From assembly GCF_030867095.1 (NCBI RefSeq), contig NC_081826.1, forward strand, positions 246,740,251 to 246,804,250: DNA of 64,000 nt, in the 5' to 3' direction. Positions 10,609 through 22,469 of the stretch are shown piece after piece. Each line of letters starts with the position of its first letter. The first letter of the stretch is position 1. The notes beneath the pieces were generated by a model. That model was not told the DNA's origin. It ran no database searches and was given only the letters and a program-made list of their open reading frames with translations. Origin of the DNA: Alligator mississippiensis. Lineage: Eukaryota; Chordata; Crocodylia; Alligatoridae. The position numbers and the translations under genes are program-made.

Positions 10609-13600
10609 TAAGAATACCAGAATTACAGACTCAACTCCTTCACCTATTTAGTGACTTCGTTGCATAGAAGCACCTTGCAACAGGAAATCCATAATTATGC
10701 AGCAAATGGACTTCCAATAGTAGAAGTTAGATAAGTGCCCATACCTTTCTGTAATGACTAAAATGTGTTGTGACACAGCCCATTTTAACTAATTTATTTT
10801 TTTGCAGCTGAGACTGCTGTCCACATGGGGAAGTTGACCTAATTCAGATTCACATGTATTTTACTTCAAGAAAAGTCTAAGCTACCAAGCACAAACTGAA
10901 ACATGGTCAAAAGGCATATAAATTTAGATGCAGGATGTATTACAATAAAGCAAAGAGCACGTACATTTAACTTGTTTCTCTAGTGAACACAAGGCTGAAG
11001 CATAGCCTTGGGAAATCAAAAGAAAAATCCCTATTCCTCTCAATCAAGACAAATAAGTTTGCCTTCTTCTCTCCAGCTGTGCCTTGCCAAATATGAACAG
11101 GAGAAGACAGATACTCTGATGTCCATTATTTACATCAAAAAGGAGTTTAGACAAACCATTTATGTGAGCTTTAGCAAAAAATTAAGCGAAAGCCAGGCTA
11201 TACCAGTACAACATACATATCTACCAGGTAGGAAGCACTCCTTCCAATCAGGCTCCACATTCCTCACAGCCTAAATTTTCTGAGTGGTTCCTAGCTTCAG
11301 GTAAGAATATATGTAGCAGTATATTATAATTCATTTAGCAGGGAACACCCCTGTTATGAATTCAATTACAATAGACAGTCACAGACCCCCCGTCATGGGA
11401 TAGAGTTAATATCTGTTCTTCAAGCCTATCAGAACCAACTCTTGCCTAATCCAGTGATTGTGCTTTAACAGTGTAGTCTTCATACATTCTCATTACTGAA
11501 TAACATGTGTTAAAAACAGATTGATCATATGCAGGTTTTTTCCTCCTAATATTCAACCTGTTTCATATGTCTGTGATGTTGCTGAGGAGTGAGATGGTGA
11601 GCTGTGCTGCCATCATTTTCCTGATCTTGCTTGGCTCTAAATACCTATTTAATTGGACCCCTATAGTGTGCTAAATCAACTAACTCTACCCTAAGTCCTC
11701 CCAGAAGAAAAAAGAATGGATCCACTTTGACACAGCTTCATATATTCCTGCCACTACTCTATGTAGCATAAGTACATTGAGACACTAGATTAGACAGATA
11801 CCTGATTGAAAGGGCTTTAGGAAATCTTAACCAAGAGAGCTTCTGATAAAATGCTGTAAAGTTGTCCTGAGCAGTAAAATGTACAATGAATCAAGTCACA
11901 AGCATAACACATCACTTAATTTATATGTAATTTTATATGTAGGTAAGCCAGGTACATCTGCTGAATGGTGTACCAGGCTTTTAAAATATTTAAGTAGGAA
12001 AACTTACGGTGTGGTGCTCTGATGCAAAAGAACCAGATGCATGCCATACTAAAAATATGAAAGCCTTTCAGGAAAATCCTGATGGCATTACCAACTCCTA
12101 TAATTTTATTTCAAGTCTAACAAAATGTTGTGCTGGGAAGAGGAGTTTAAAAGTGCTCATTTTTTTCAGTTTTTGCTAAGAATCTTGGATTCATTGTTTT
12201 TGTCCAAAATAACAACCATATATTTCAATGGTAATGACATCATGGGCTGCTGTTAACAAGATAATTCCTAAATCTCCTTAGTCTTTGTAGGTGAAAGTGA
12301 AGTTTTCCTCAGCAGATGTCTAGGTAACCAACTTATGGCTACTATCTCCCTGTGGGACTGAAGTCAGGATGCTCTCATGCGAGGCAATAGATCTTTAGTC
12401 AAGAATGGAGACTAGGAAGGGAAGAGGAGAAAGGCGGGTGGGAAGAGAGGGGGTGTTAGAAAACAGAACAGGAAACTATAGGAAATCCAGGAATAGTCAG
12501 AAGAAAGAGTAAGGCTGAAGGCACAACAAAGTTGAGTGTCTAAGAAGAGACTGTGAGCAGAGTTTAGCTTTGGAAGGGAGGAAAGGGAATGTAGGAGATA
12601 GGTAAGTGACAAGGAATATGGGGAAAAACATGAACACCTGCATGTCTTGAAAAGAAAGGGAAAAGAATGACAGTCCCCATGCTCTATAAGCCAAAATAGG
12701 GTAAGTGAAGTTCTTTCTGATCCATGAATGGGAAGACTAACAATAAACAGGCTAATATATTTAACACAGGTTTTGCAACTGCTATCACATACAATTTGGA
12801 AATGGCAGTTTCCCATCAAAGGTGAAAAATATCATAAGGCATGTGAAGAACAACATGATTCATATTTTAAAACTAAACTTTATATTTAAATACATGATGA
12901 GATTAGAAACAATAACATAACTTTTGAAGCAGTTGGCATTATTTTACTGTTGGGGTATACAATCTTCATACTGGTGCCAGACTTTCAAATCTATGATACT
13001 TAATACAGATTATAAATTTTATATCAAAACATTTAAAGCATAGGATTAAACTCTGAGACAGCATTATCACAAATGTGATTAACCCAGAAAACTGAACACT
13101 AAATTGGATTGGATAAGGAAAGAATCTAGTGTAGAAAATAGTATCCAGTGGCTGCTGGTACTGTCAGTCAGACCTTGTTTTCCACTTTTTAAACTTTAGT
13201 GATGAATGAACTGAAAATACACTGGAGATCCTTCCTGGAAATATGAGGAAAAGATGATTCCAAGTCTGTTTCTTTCCCAGTTGCTAAAATTAAAAGAGCA
13301 TGATAAGAAGAATTTCAATAAAAGACCATATCATACTCTCTTACTTTTACAAGTAATCTCTGAAATCATTGCATCTGAATGTTTATCGTTTAACATTTTG
13401 ATAATTGCACAGGGAGTTGACTTCAGTTTGGTTATAGATAGGGGAATTCTATGATTAATTTGCTTTACTGTGCCTGATATATTAGAAGCCTCTTCAGGGG
13501 CTTCAGAATTCTGTTTCCTTGGAGACATGCATCTCATGGAAACACAGCATATTCAATTGTGAGAGATTTCTTGGAGTGTAAAAAAACACTTTACACATTT

Positions 13601-15089
13601 TTTTGCCCAACTAAGTTAAATCTCTAATGATTTACTGAAATACAGAATTTTAAAGTCTGGTGTTCATTCTCCTGTGGAGAAAAAAGTTTATAATAACAAT
13701 AAGAGCCCCACATGCTTATTTGTTTTGTTTTGAAATCGGGAATTACACATTTTGGTCACAGTTATTAATTAGCCTCAAATAGTTTCACAATGGCACTTGT
13801 TAAAAACCCCTAGCTACATGGTTGTTCCCCTAAATTAGACATTTAAATATCTGAATTGATGAAGCATGAGTACAATTAGCTCTGCCTGGAATTCACACTT
13901 GTATTTACTTGTTGTGCAAAATTACTTCTGCCATATTTGAGGCCTTTTTGGAAAATCAAGGACACCATATACAGGGGCATGAGTGGAATTTTCATTCTGT
14001 CAGGCAGTATATCACATTGAAAGAGTCTGAGATTGCTTTTAGCTGACACAAAAGTCAAAATATTTCAAGTAATATAAAGTTGAACAGCAAGGTCCTTTTT
14101 AGCAGTTTTAGAATTTAAAATAGATCATAAGGAAATACCAGGAGACACTGTACACAATAATATTCTGTCACCTCCAAATGATGGGTTGCATATATCTGTT
14201 CATAAATGATTCTGTCAGTCAACCAATGCACAATTTTTAACATAATTAGGCCTATACAAGTTATCATTTTAGTTTCAAATAGCAAATAGAAGATTGGTAT
14301 TTTTACCATAGCTACAAGGAAGAGTGTGCTTCTAAATAAACAGATATCAAGGTCTAAAACCACACAAATCAAATCTGCCAAATATGTTGTCACTGTAAGC
14401 TTATTAATAATATTTTTATGACAACCATTGGGTGAAATTTACTCTAAAAATATTTTGCCATTAAATGTGTCCTCTAAGTGTCCTTGAAACCCTGTCTCTG
14501 GAAAATATATAAGTTGACTACCAGTATCAGTCAAAGGAACTCTCAACTAAAACATCATGTCATTTAAAAAAAATCCTGCTCACCTATGTTGCAATGAATA
14601 ACCTGTTGGGAAATCCTCCTGCAGTTGTTGTAGACTTGGAACTTGGAGCTGTAACTGAAGTCAAATTAATACAGCACATTTTCAATTGTTCTAAATTAGT
14701 TCTTAATATGAATACATTTCTATTAACATGCTTTTCACCTCAAATGAAATAATCTCATACTGCATTTCAAGGAAGGAAGTGTAATAGAAGATGCACTTCT
14801 TAGGATTACTTCTACCAAAATTCAGCAATGTTTTGAACATTACCAATAATAACTGTCATAATAAAGTCTGATTATGCTACACTTCACATTCTGTTAGTGT
14901 TAATTTTTACAAATTCTGTCCCAAACAAACTTTTAGCAAGTATTGGCATTATGTAATTGTTTAATAACAATAAATTATATAAGTACCTTACATTTTAATA
15001 CCACATTCCATTCAAAGATCAGATTTCATTAATTTTTTTCATTAGATTTCATTGTTCTGCAAACTTTCATGCAAGTTAAGTAAGTGTAT
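10609..15089. other. Long AT-rich stretch without recognisable features
   Basis: Nearly 4.5 kb of AT-rich DNA. The longest open frame, antisense at 12819-12412, is a product of a purine-rich strand (many GA-rich runs, so many S/L/F codons on the other strand) and has no motif. No splice-like exon pattern, RNA gene or terminal repeat was found. Confidence 0.5.
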
Positions 15090-15205
15090 TATTTAATCTT
15101 ATAAATGAGAAAACAGAAACATATTATGTAACTTTCTAAGGCTAAATGAAAATGTTTTGGTAGAACTAGAGGTACCACATTCTTCTGGCACAAAGTTTAA
15201 CCTCA
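15090..15205 (-). repeat. MIR-like CORE-SINE fragment
   Basis: AATGAGAAAACAGAAAC followed by TAACTTTCTAAGG and a GTAGAACTAGAGG segment follows the order of the MIR antisense core (gaggaaactgag, then the acttgcccaagg block, then the agagc block). Divergence is high, as expected for a very old amniote SINE. Identification is by eye only. Confidence 0.4.
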
Positions 15206-15224
15206 GAATAATCTTTTCAGCTAG

Positions 15225-15350
15225 GAGGAAAGATGTCCCAGACCTACAGGAGTTAGCTTGAAGTTTAGGAGGCCCCAGTTCAATACATTACCTAGACACT
15301 GACATCCTGTGTGATCATAAAGAAGTCACTTACACTTCCTTTGTGGGACC
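15225..15350 (+). repeat. MIR-like CORE-SINE fragment, sense orientation
   Basis: CCCCAGTTCAATACATTACC then CCTGTGTGATC, AAGAAGTCACTTACACTTCC and TTTGTGGGACC follow the MIR core order (ggttcaaatcc, tgtgtgacc, caagtcacttaacc, ctcagtttcc). Strongly diverged. Its closeness to the antisense fragment just upstream could reflect a paired insertion or chance. Confidence 0.45.
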
Positions 15351-16263
15351 AAAGGAGGAAATGTTCTTGTCTTGGGTTCTACTCAGTTGTTTGTACTTGT
15401 CAGTTCTTTTAACACCTTTGATAATGACATTACGGTGAACATAACATAGATGTTGTTAGATCCAGACAGCATAGCCATTTCGTTAAATGTTAACCTATGC
15501 AACAGGTTAGAAATGCTCTTGAAAGTAATAACCTCATCCCACAGGCACTGGCAGGATCCACTCCTTATAAATATGGCACGCCAGGAAAAAAAGTAGTCAC
15601 ATAGCTGTCATGGCGAGGTCCTCACGGAGGGCCGTGATCTCCTTAAAGTCCCTCACTCCGTGTCAGGCCGGCCCAAGACACCCTCTAATTCTCGCCCGCC
15701 ACGTCTTGTTGGTCAATATAATGTTGGGAGGCTGCCTTGTGTCTTCCCTGGGCACGGCTACTCGGGACCTCTGTCCCCGTGGTTCTTCCGGACCCCCTGG
15801 GGGTTTCCCGATACGGTGGGTGTTCCTCGGACACCCTAGCCTTATGGGCTATGCGTGGCTCCTACCTCCCCTGATACCACGCCCCAAGCCTCGCAGATGT
15901 AATAGACGTTGTCTGGTCTACACGCCCGCTTCCCGGGCCTCCTCTCTAATGTGGCCCACTCTGGGCTCCCTCTCTCATGCCCAGCCTCTTGCTGGGACTC
16001 TCGTCTAGCCCACTCTGGGCCTCCCCTGCCGGTGTGGTTCCGCTCAGGGACTCTCTAGCGGGCCTCCGGTCCTATGGGCCAACCGCACAGGCACCCTCTC
16101 TGACCCTGGCTCACCATGCTGCTCCTCCCTGTCTTCTCGGGGCAACCGTGGCGCCCTGCCTCAGTCTGAGGGGTGTTACCGCACTAGCCTGCGGCCAGGC
16201 TCGCTATGCCCGTCTCAGGCTTCTCAGTAATTGCCCCTCTCTCTAGGGCTCCTCAGTATGGTG

Positions 16264-16380
16264 CTCCCCCTCTTTGGGGCTCGCCGCGCCCCCACGGGGC
16301 TTCTCAATCATATACAATGGCTCTCCCCCTCTTTGGGGCTCGCCACGCCCCCACGGGGCTTCTCAATCAGATTGCCCCTC
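16264..16380 (+). repeat. Tandem duplication (about 59 bp) inside the solo LTR
   Basis: The segment CTCTTTGGGGCTCGCC, continuing through CCCCACGGGGCTTCTCAATC, occurs twice in a row (from about 16270 and from about 16329) with a few differences. It belongs to the variable, GC-rich half of the solo LTR. Length variation of this kind by short tandem repeats is also seen in the 5' LTR at 50.4 kb. Confidence 0.7.
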
Positions 16381-16837
16381 TTCCTGGGGCCGGGGTCTAT
16401 GTTCCCCCACACGCAATCCGGGGTCTAGGTCCCCGTCTGCAACCTACGGGTTGCGCCCGCGACCCACTGGCCACGCTCCTCACCGCCAGTTGCTCACGCA
16501 CTGGCATGCGAGCTGCGCCTTCCCTGGCACTATGAAAATAATGCGCCCTCTTGGCGCTAGGGCACCCCACACTCTCTGGGGTCCCTGTGATTGAGGCCTC
16601 CTCCAACCCCTACAGCCTCACCCAAGCCTCCGGGTGTAATAACAGAGCCAAACAAACACAAGCCTTCTGACTGTAACACAAACATAAAGCCCCCTGGCTA
16701 AACCTTTAGTGCCCAATCCTCTCAGGGCTATCACGAGCTGTACTCGCTCGTCGGGCTTCTCCCCATATCTCGGCTGAGGGAGCTCCTGCCTCTCCGGCTG
16801 CTGGCAGAGAACTGCCAGCCTGGCCTCAGCCCTGAGC

Positions 16838-16843
16838 TTTATA
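16838..16843 (-). promoter_or_regulatory. TATA box of the solo LTR
   Basis: TATAAA on the minus strand, in the same sequence context (CTTATAAAGCTCAGGG, then GCTGAGGCCAGGCTGG) as the TATA boxes of the two LTRs at 50036 and 54960. It would drive minus-strand transcription toward lower coordinates. Whether it is still used is unknown. Confidence 0.6.
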
Positions 16844-17028
16844 AGGGCCAGGCCCTGCCTCCTACAGGCAGCTGGTTCCCCTTGGTTGCTCCGGCAACCC
16901 GCAGCTGCGCTCATTACCTGAGCAAGCCTCAGCTGGGCTTGTTATGTCAGGCCAGGGCGCACTCACTCGCTCCCTGGCAGTTTCTCCTTTCTAGGAGCAG
17001 GGGTACCGAGGTGCCCTGCGACAATAGC

Positions 17029-17440
17029 TTCAATACACTGCCTGTTTTTGAAAATGGTGACTTGGCATCAAGGACAACCACATTGTCTATGCCATTCAGA
17101 GGGACAGTACAACTGAGGACATTCATGGCAGAAGCTCCTGAGGACTAATAGTGACAATAGACAAAAAGAACAACAGAAACACGTTGGTATTACTTATGGA
17201 TGATTCTGTAGCTTTAACCTTCATACATTCCCATCAGGTAATTTCCTACCCTAGACACACATTTTGTGCAGGATCTTAAAGTTAATTAATTCTAAACATT
17301 TTTCTTTTTAGGACATTGTCACTGTCACTGCAGTGCACAATATCCCCAAAGAACAGCCAGCTTACATGAATGGTTTGCTCTTTGTGGATGAAAAACTGCC
17401 CAGGATAAAATGTTACCCCAGGTGTGAATGTGTTTTTCCA
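17029..17440. other. Short open frames and a splice-like signal, not assigned
   Basis: After the solo LTR there is an open frame without motifs (to 17146). Near 17312 a TTTTTCTTTTTAG tract is followed by an open frame beginning DIVTVTAVHNIP. It resembles an acceptor site plus exon, but the frame runs without a donor site into the inverted-repeat zone of the piggyBac element, and I do not recognise the peptide. No gene is called. Confidence 0.3.
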
Positions 17441-17520
17441 TATGGGGTAACAGCTTACCCCAAGACCATGTTAATGCATTGGGGTAACTTGTTAACCCAA
17501 TGGAATTTCTGTATAAATGA
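17440..17520 (+). repeat. Left terminal inverted repeat zone of the piggyBac element
   Basis: Contains GGGGTAAC and its complement several times. The best match to the right end is GGGGTAACTTGTTAACCC followed by ATGGAATTT and GTATAAATG. The right end, read inward, has GGGGTAACTTGTTATCCC, then ATGGAATGT and GTATAAATG after a short extra stretch. Confidence 0.6.
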
Positions 17521-17909
17521 CAGGCCTAGACCTGTTTGGCCACTTTGGGTGGATTCACCTCAAAGGTCGGCATTCATTCATACCTCTTTCATGTCCACAT
17601 TGGGTATCCATGGTAACTAATGGAGGGCCATCCTCCACTCTGCTTTTGCAGAAGAAGTGGTAATCCCTTTTGCTAACCACTTTGTTTGCAGAATGCAAGG
17701 TCATCAAAACACCCTGCCCTTTGCAAAAAAACCAAAACCCTTTGTCATGCCCAAATCCACCTCTCCTCTCTTTTCTCATGGCAAAACTCTGCCTCACCTG
17801 CCCCTTTGATAACATACAAGATAGTTTGTCCTGCCTTTGTTGGAAGTGAGGACAAGGAGTAAAGGGATAGCAGAGAAGAAATAGAGGAAGGTCTTCTTGG
17901 CCAGTATGG

Positions 17910-20900
17910 ATGACCTTCTTGGCAGGGCTTTAAACTGAGACTGCTGGGGGATGGACGGCCTACTAACAGTTTTAGCCCAGGTCATGTCAGCTTCACTACC
18001 AATAACTTGGGCAGCCAAAGGGAGACAGCCCAAGGAAAGGTCCCACTAAACCCCTCAGGGAAGCATTGGTCTTCATATGGCAGACTTAACTGCCTGTCCA
18101 CAAATGCCAGGAGCTTGGGAAAAGAGCATGAGAAACTGGCCCTTCTCCTTTGTGATAATGACTACAACCTTGTAGGAATTACAGAGACCTGGTGGGACTC
18201 CACCTATTATTGGTCAGTGGCAGTAGAGTTACACTGTGTATAGGAGAGACTGTGGGGAAGAGGGGTGGGGGTGTTTCGCTCTATGTCAAAGATCAGCTCA
18301 CCTCCCTGCAGATTGAGTTTCCAAACCAGGAAGGGTGCCTTGAGACCCTCTGGGTCAAGGTATGAGGAGAACACAGGGAGGGTGACTTACTCACAGGGGT
18401 CTACTATAAACCCCACCACCACTGCCACCAAGAGGAAAACCTAGATTGGGAATTAATTAGGAACTGGTTGAAGCTGCACACTCCCAATGCTTGATCATCG
18501 TGGGAGACTTTAACTTTGCAGACATCTCTTGGGATGATCACACAGCCAAATCTGACAAGTCGTGTAGTTTTTTTCATGTGCATCCATGACCCCTATCTAA
18601 CCCAGGAGGTCTATGGGCTGTCTAGGGAAAAGGCACTGCTGGATCTGGTCCTGGCCAAAGGGGAGGACCTGGTGAGTGATCTGTGGATTGAGGGGAAGCT
18701 TGGTGACAGTGACCATGAGTTGGTCACCTTCTTAGTTCACCCAAGAGCAGGCAAACCCCTCAGTAAAACAGAAGTCCATAACTTTGGGAAGGCTGATTTC
18801 TGCAAACTGAGAGAACTGGTCAGTCAGGTAATCAGAGGCCATACCCCTCCAGAAAAGGGAGTACATGAGGAATGGTCATCGCTCAAAAACATAATCCTTG
18901 AAGCACAGGGCAAAGCCATCCCTTCTCACAAGAAATGTAGTCAATGAGCAAGGAAGCCCCTATGGCTGAATAAGGAACGGTTGGACCTCATTAAGCTCAA
19001 AAAAGTAGCCTACACCAGCTGGAAAACAGGAAGCATTACCAAAGAGGATTACTGTGCACTCACCTGCACCTGCAGAGCTGTCAAGAAAAGCCAAGGCACA
19101 AACTGAACTTAGACTTGCTATGGGGATCGAGGACAACAAAAAGTCTTTTTTTAGATATATGGGAAGTAGGAAAAAGAACAGGGACAGTACTGGGCCCCTG
19201 AAAGATCTAACAGGGCAACTGACATCAGATGCCCAAGGAAGGGCCAATCTCCTAAATTACTTTTTTGCATCATTTTTTCATCCTCCCATGAGGATCACAC
19301 TGCCAGGAATGGAACAAGCCACCTTGGGAGTGGGTGATAGGCCAAAAATGGATGTTGATCAGGTGAGGGAACACCTTGAGAAACTGGGTATTCACAAGCC
19401 TGTGGGCCCAAATGAAATGCACCCGAGGGTCTTGAAAGAGCTGGCAGACATCATTGCATCCCCCTTGCAAGGGATATTTGAAAAATGGTGCTCAGGCGAG
19501 GTCCCCAATGATTTAAAAAGAGCCAATACGGTCCCTATCTACAAGGAACGGAGGATAGATGACCCAGGGAACTATAGACCAATCAGTCTGACATCCAACC
19601 CTGGAAAAATTCTGGAGAAAATTGTCAAGGGATCCATTAATGCCAGACTAATGGAAGGCAAGCTTTTGAATGCCAGCCAACATGGCTTTGTGACTGGCAG
19701 GTCTTGCCTGATCAACCGTATCTCCTTCTATGATGAGGTAACATATGCCCTGGACAAGGTAGATGATGTGAACATCATTTATCTGGACTTCAGGAAGGCC
19801 TTTGACCTAGTTCTCCATGATGTCCTCATGGTTAAGCTGGGGAACTGTGGCCTAGATCATCATATAGTCCAATGGCTAGGCAACTGGCTATGGGGTCGGA
19901 CCCAAGGAGTACTAGTTGAAGGGGGCAAATCAATGTGGCACAGTGCTACCAGTGGAGTCCCTCAGGGCTCAGTACTTGGGCCAGTACTCTTTAACATTTT
20001 TATCAATGATCTAGATTCGGGAGTCAGATGTGACCTGGGCAAGTTTGCGGACGATACCGAATTATGGGGGAAGGCCGTTACACCCCAGGACAGGATGGGG
20101 ATACAGGCCAACTTGGACGCACTCTCAAGGTAGGCTGACCAAAACCAGATGGTCTTTAATACAGAGAAGTGCAAGGTGCTGCACCTCGGTAGGAAGACCC
20201 TCAGCTTACTTACAGGCTTGGCAGTGCAACGCTTGTTAGCACCATGACTGAAAGGGACTTGGGGGTCTTGATTGACCACAAGATGAATATGAGCCACCAA
20301 TGTGATGCATTAAATGGCAAAGCTAACCAAACTCTGGTGTGCATCCACTGATGCATCTCAAGCAAAACCAGGGAAGTCATACTCCTGCTTTAATCGTCCC
20401 TGGTGAGACCGCAGCTGGAGTATTGCATCCAGTATTGGGCCCCCACTTCAGGAAGGATATGGAGAAGCTAGAGAGAGTCCAGAGAGAGCCATCATATGAT
20501 TCAAGGCATGGAGGAAAGGCCATACAAGGAGAGACTGAGGGATTTGGGATTCTTCAGTCTGGAGAAGAGAAGGCTCAGGGGGGACTTGGTGGCAGCCTAC
20601 AACTTCATAAGAGGGGTACATCAGGACCTGGGAGAACATTTGTTCACCAGACCTCCCCAAGGGATAACAATGTCTAATGACCATAAACTCCATAAAGGCC
20701 AATTTAGACTGGATATTAGAAAACATTTCTTTATGGTGGGTGTGTCCAGGGTCACACAACAAACTCCCCCCAGAGGTGGTGCAAACACCTACTCTGGATT
20801 CCTTCACAAGACATCTGGATTTAACTCTTGCTGGGGTCACTTTATCCCAGCTGACTTCCCACCTATGGCATGGGGGCTGGACCCAATGATCTCTTGAGGT

Positions 20901-20945
20901 CCCTTTCAGCCCCTAATGTCTATGAAATCTATGAAATCTATGAAC
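17910..20945 (+). mobile_element. CR1 LINE, nearly complete ORF2 (CR1-1)
   Basis: A sense CR1 copy inserted in the 5' part of the piggyBac element. It begins near 17910, in the GCTTTAAACTGAGAC segment typical of the region just before CR1 ORF2, and ends in repeats of the CR1 3' octamer type (ATCTATGAA repeated, 20920-20945). The 3' end carries GGACCCAATGATCTCTTGAGG, written here one base long of the shared CR1 tail. The copy is more diverged than CR1-2, so it belongs to an older subfamily. No convincing target-site duplication was seen, as usual for CR1. Confidence 0.85.
18050..20900 (+). pseudogene. CR1 ORF2 (endonuclease-reverse transcriptase), broken
   Basis: ORF2 makes the enzyme that nicks the target and copies the RNA. 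Blocks in order: NARSLGKEHEKLALLL (18091 on), VGITETWWDS, GDFNFADIS near 18500 (endonuclease GDFN core intact) and GDSDHELVTF near 18703 (SDH intact). Then come DLKRANTVPIY and GNYRPISLTS near 19510-19590, YLDFRKAFD near 19780, [10 protein letters not shown] near 19955, and the RT catalytic box FADDT at 20044-20058. A reading frame of 359 codons (19054-20133) covers most of the RT. Stops and frameshifts before 18516, near 18947, and after 20133 separate the endonuclease, linker and C-terminal (RNA-binding, LRPQLEYC-like) parts. Not functional. Confidence 0.85.
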
Positions 20946-21217
20946 AACATCAAACAGCAATAAAGCATATGTTATGGAGTCCCCTTCAACAGTAAGGGCT
21001 TGACAACCCCCATGCCCCTTTTACCTGCTCTGAATAAGCCCCTGCATGTGTAGTTTCCAAACAGCAGTCACCAACATTTGGCTTGCCTGCAAAAGGTGGA
21101 TGCTGATCTCTGGCTTCTGTGCCCAGGAAAAGAGGGTGCTACCTGTGCTGCCATAGGGTAGGGCAGAATTGCTTCTGTGACAGCATAGGTAGACAGGCTT
21201 GTCTTTGATTGTTATTT
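20946..21217 (+). other. piggyBac internal sequence between CR1-1 and the solo LTR
   Basis: About 270 bases without a recognisable frame. By position it should be the 5' region of the piggyBac element, upstream of its transposase. Confidence 0.4.
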
Positions 21218-21222
21218 ATATG

Positions 21223-22124
21223 TGTCCCAAGGGAGATGGGATGCCGGAAGGCCCCGGGGCAGCAAAGGGTCCTGCTTACCTCCTGCAGAGTCAGAAGATC
21301 CGAGGGAGGCACACGTGCCGAGAACGCCGGCGTGGGTTATCAGCCGGGCATTTATCTGGCTGCAGCAAAGCAGCGGGGGCAGGGGACGCCTTCCGGAAGG
21401 AACAAAAGGCGTCCCGCCGAGGCAATGGGGCAGCTGAGCGGAGGAAGCTGGAGCAACGAGCCTCAGCGAGCGGGGAGTCAGCCGCCACCCGCGATGTGTA
21501 GGGAAGAAAGAGGCGGAGCCAGACCTGGCTCCGAGAGACCGTGCAGAGCAGCTAGCATCAGTGCTGGTGGAAGGGCTAGCACTGTGATTATCGGCTCAGC
21601 CGGTGGGGAAACAGGCAGCAGCACCGGTAGCAGGACCGGAAGAGTAACAGGCGGGAGCCTGGTCAGCGTAGGGGAAGAAGGAGCCAGCGGCAACACTGGC
21701 AGTAGAGCAAGATACAGCGACCTCGTGGACCACCAGAGCAAAGCACGTCCCGGGCCGGAGGGGCCGGGCTGGCGTCCCTATAGGCAGTACGCCCAGCCTG
21801 AAGACCGTTGTTGATGGCCGGTGTATTAGGGCGAGAGTGTGGCAAATCACGGATGACATTGAGGCCTAAGGTGGCGAGTGGCTGGGGTGTAGGGGAGGAT
21901 GGAGCCCCGAGAGTACCCGTCGAGGAACACGCCGACGCCAGTGGATACCCCAAGGGAGGACCCCCTACTAAAGGTACAATCAAAGTTGTGGCAGGCGAGT
22001 TCAGGGGTCCCCCTGATACCAGCAGGGGTAACCTCCGGGGTGCACCCATGAAGCCAGGGCACGCGAGACCTTGGGCCCGGGCAAAGGCGGCATGGGAACA
22101 CTTGGTAGAGCGGAGGTGGGTACA
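21223..22124. mobile_element. Solo LTR, 902 bp, inside the piggyBac element
   Basis: A GC- and CpG-rich block with TG...CA ends (TGTCCCAAGGG at 21223, GGTGGGTACA at 22124). It is flanked by perfect 5-bp direct repeats ATATG (21218-21222 and 22125-22129). Base composition changes sharply at both borders. Five base pairs fits gypsy-type or retroviral integrases. I see no internal retroelement sequence beside it, so it is a solo LTR. Strand and family are undetermined: it does not visibly align with the other LTRs here, and no clear TATA box was found. A 201-codon open frame in it (21209-21814) and other frames on both strands reflect high GC, not genes. Confidence 0.7.
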
Positions 22125-22129
22125 ATATG

Positions 22130-22460
22130 CATTCAGCAGTAATCGTATTTTTCTTTTTTTTCTGCAGTCCAGGAGGAGAAGGCTGCGCACATTCAGTAAT
22201 GAAGCCTGTCTTGCACAGACCATGAAAGCACTGGGCCAACAAGAGAAAGTAATAAAGACACAGTGGTGGAAACGTTCCACCTGTTTCTCTCACAAGATAT
22301 CCTCACTGTTATCATAAGAGAAACAGAGAGGCAGAAAGAAGATTAAGGGAGTGGAATGACAGGCATCCTGAAAATAGAAAGGAGTGGAAAAAGCTGGATG
22401 AAACAGATCTGAAATCCTACGTTGGCCTCCTACTGCTGAGTGGTCTATACCACAGTTGTC
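22130..22460 (+). pseudogene. piggyBac transposase, N-terminal segment
   Basis: In changing frames this gives ILTVIIRETERQKED (near 22295-22345), then HPENRKEWKKLDETDLKSY (from 22363) and VGLLLLSGLYHS (to about 22440), followed by KALKELWEQ. That is the start of the DDE_Tnp_1_7 domain, in the order seen in piggyBac and PGBD proteins (a short acidic helix, then the L-K-x-[FY]-x-G-L-L-L-x-G block). The segment stops where CR1-2 begins, and its continuation appears directly after CR1-2 at 25313. A TTTTTTTTCTGCAG tract at 22153-22166 resembles a splice acceptor just upstream; its relevance is unclear. Confidence 0.7.
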
Positions 22461-22469
22461 ACAAGGCAT

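Larger units (their letters stand above)
15606..17023 (-). mobile_element. Solo LTR, 1418 bp, related to the Gmr1-like element at 50 kb
   Basis: Perfect 5-bp direct repeats ATAGC flank the block (15601-15605 and 17024-17028). On the minus strand it starts TGTCGCAGGGCAC (17023) and ends CCATGACA (15606): the TG...CA ends of an LTR. Its first 480 or so bases align clearly with the LTRs at 49891 and 54813: TGTCGCAG start, CTGCTCCTAG, the GGTTGC-GCAACC block, a TATAAA box (complement at 16838-16843), GCTGAGGCCAGGCTGG just after it, and GGGTTGGAGGAGGCCTC further on. The rest is different and longer. It is GC-rich, explaining the many long but meaningless open frames on both strands. No internal retrotransposon sequence adjoins it, so it is a solo LTR left by recombination. 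Confidence 0.85.

Noticed and set aside
12412..12819. 135-codon antisense open frame
   Set aside because: Results from a purine-rich plus strand; the peptide is S/L/F-rich without motifs and nothing upstream looks like a promoter or exon.
15610..16594. Several overlapping open frames of 65-132 codons
   Set aside because: All are within the 1.4-kb solo LTR. They overlap each other in different frames and consist of low-information P/S/R/L-rich peptides.
17312..17405. Polypyrimidine tract plus AG followed by an open frame, a possible host exon
   Set aside because: No donor site, no neighbouring exon and no recognised peptide; the frame runs into the piggyBac inverted-repeat zone.
21209..21814. 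201-codon open frame in a GC-rich block, possible gene
   Set aside because: It lies within a block bounded by TG...CA ends and exact ATATG duplications. Long open frames occur on both strands there, as expected for GC-rich DNA, and the peptide has no recognisable domain.
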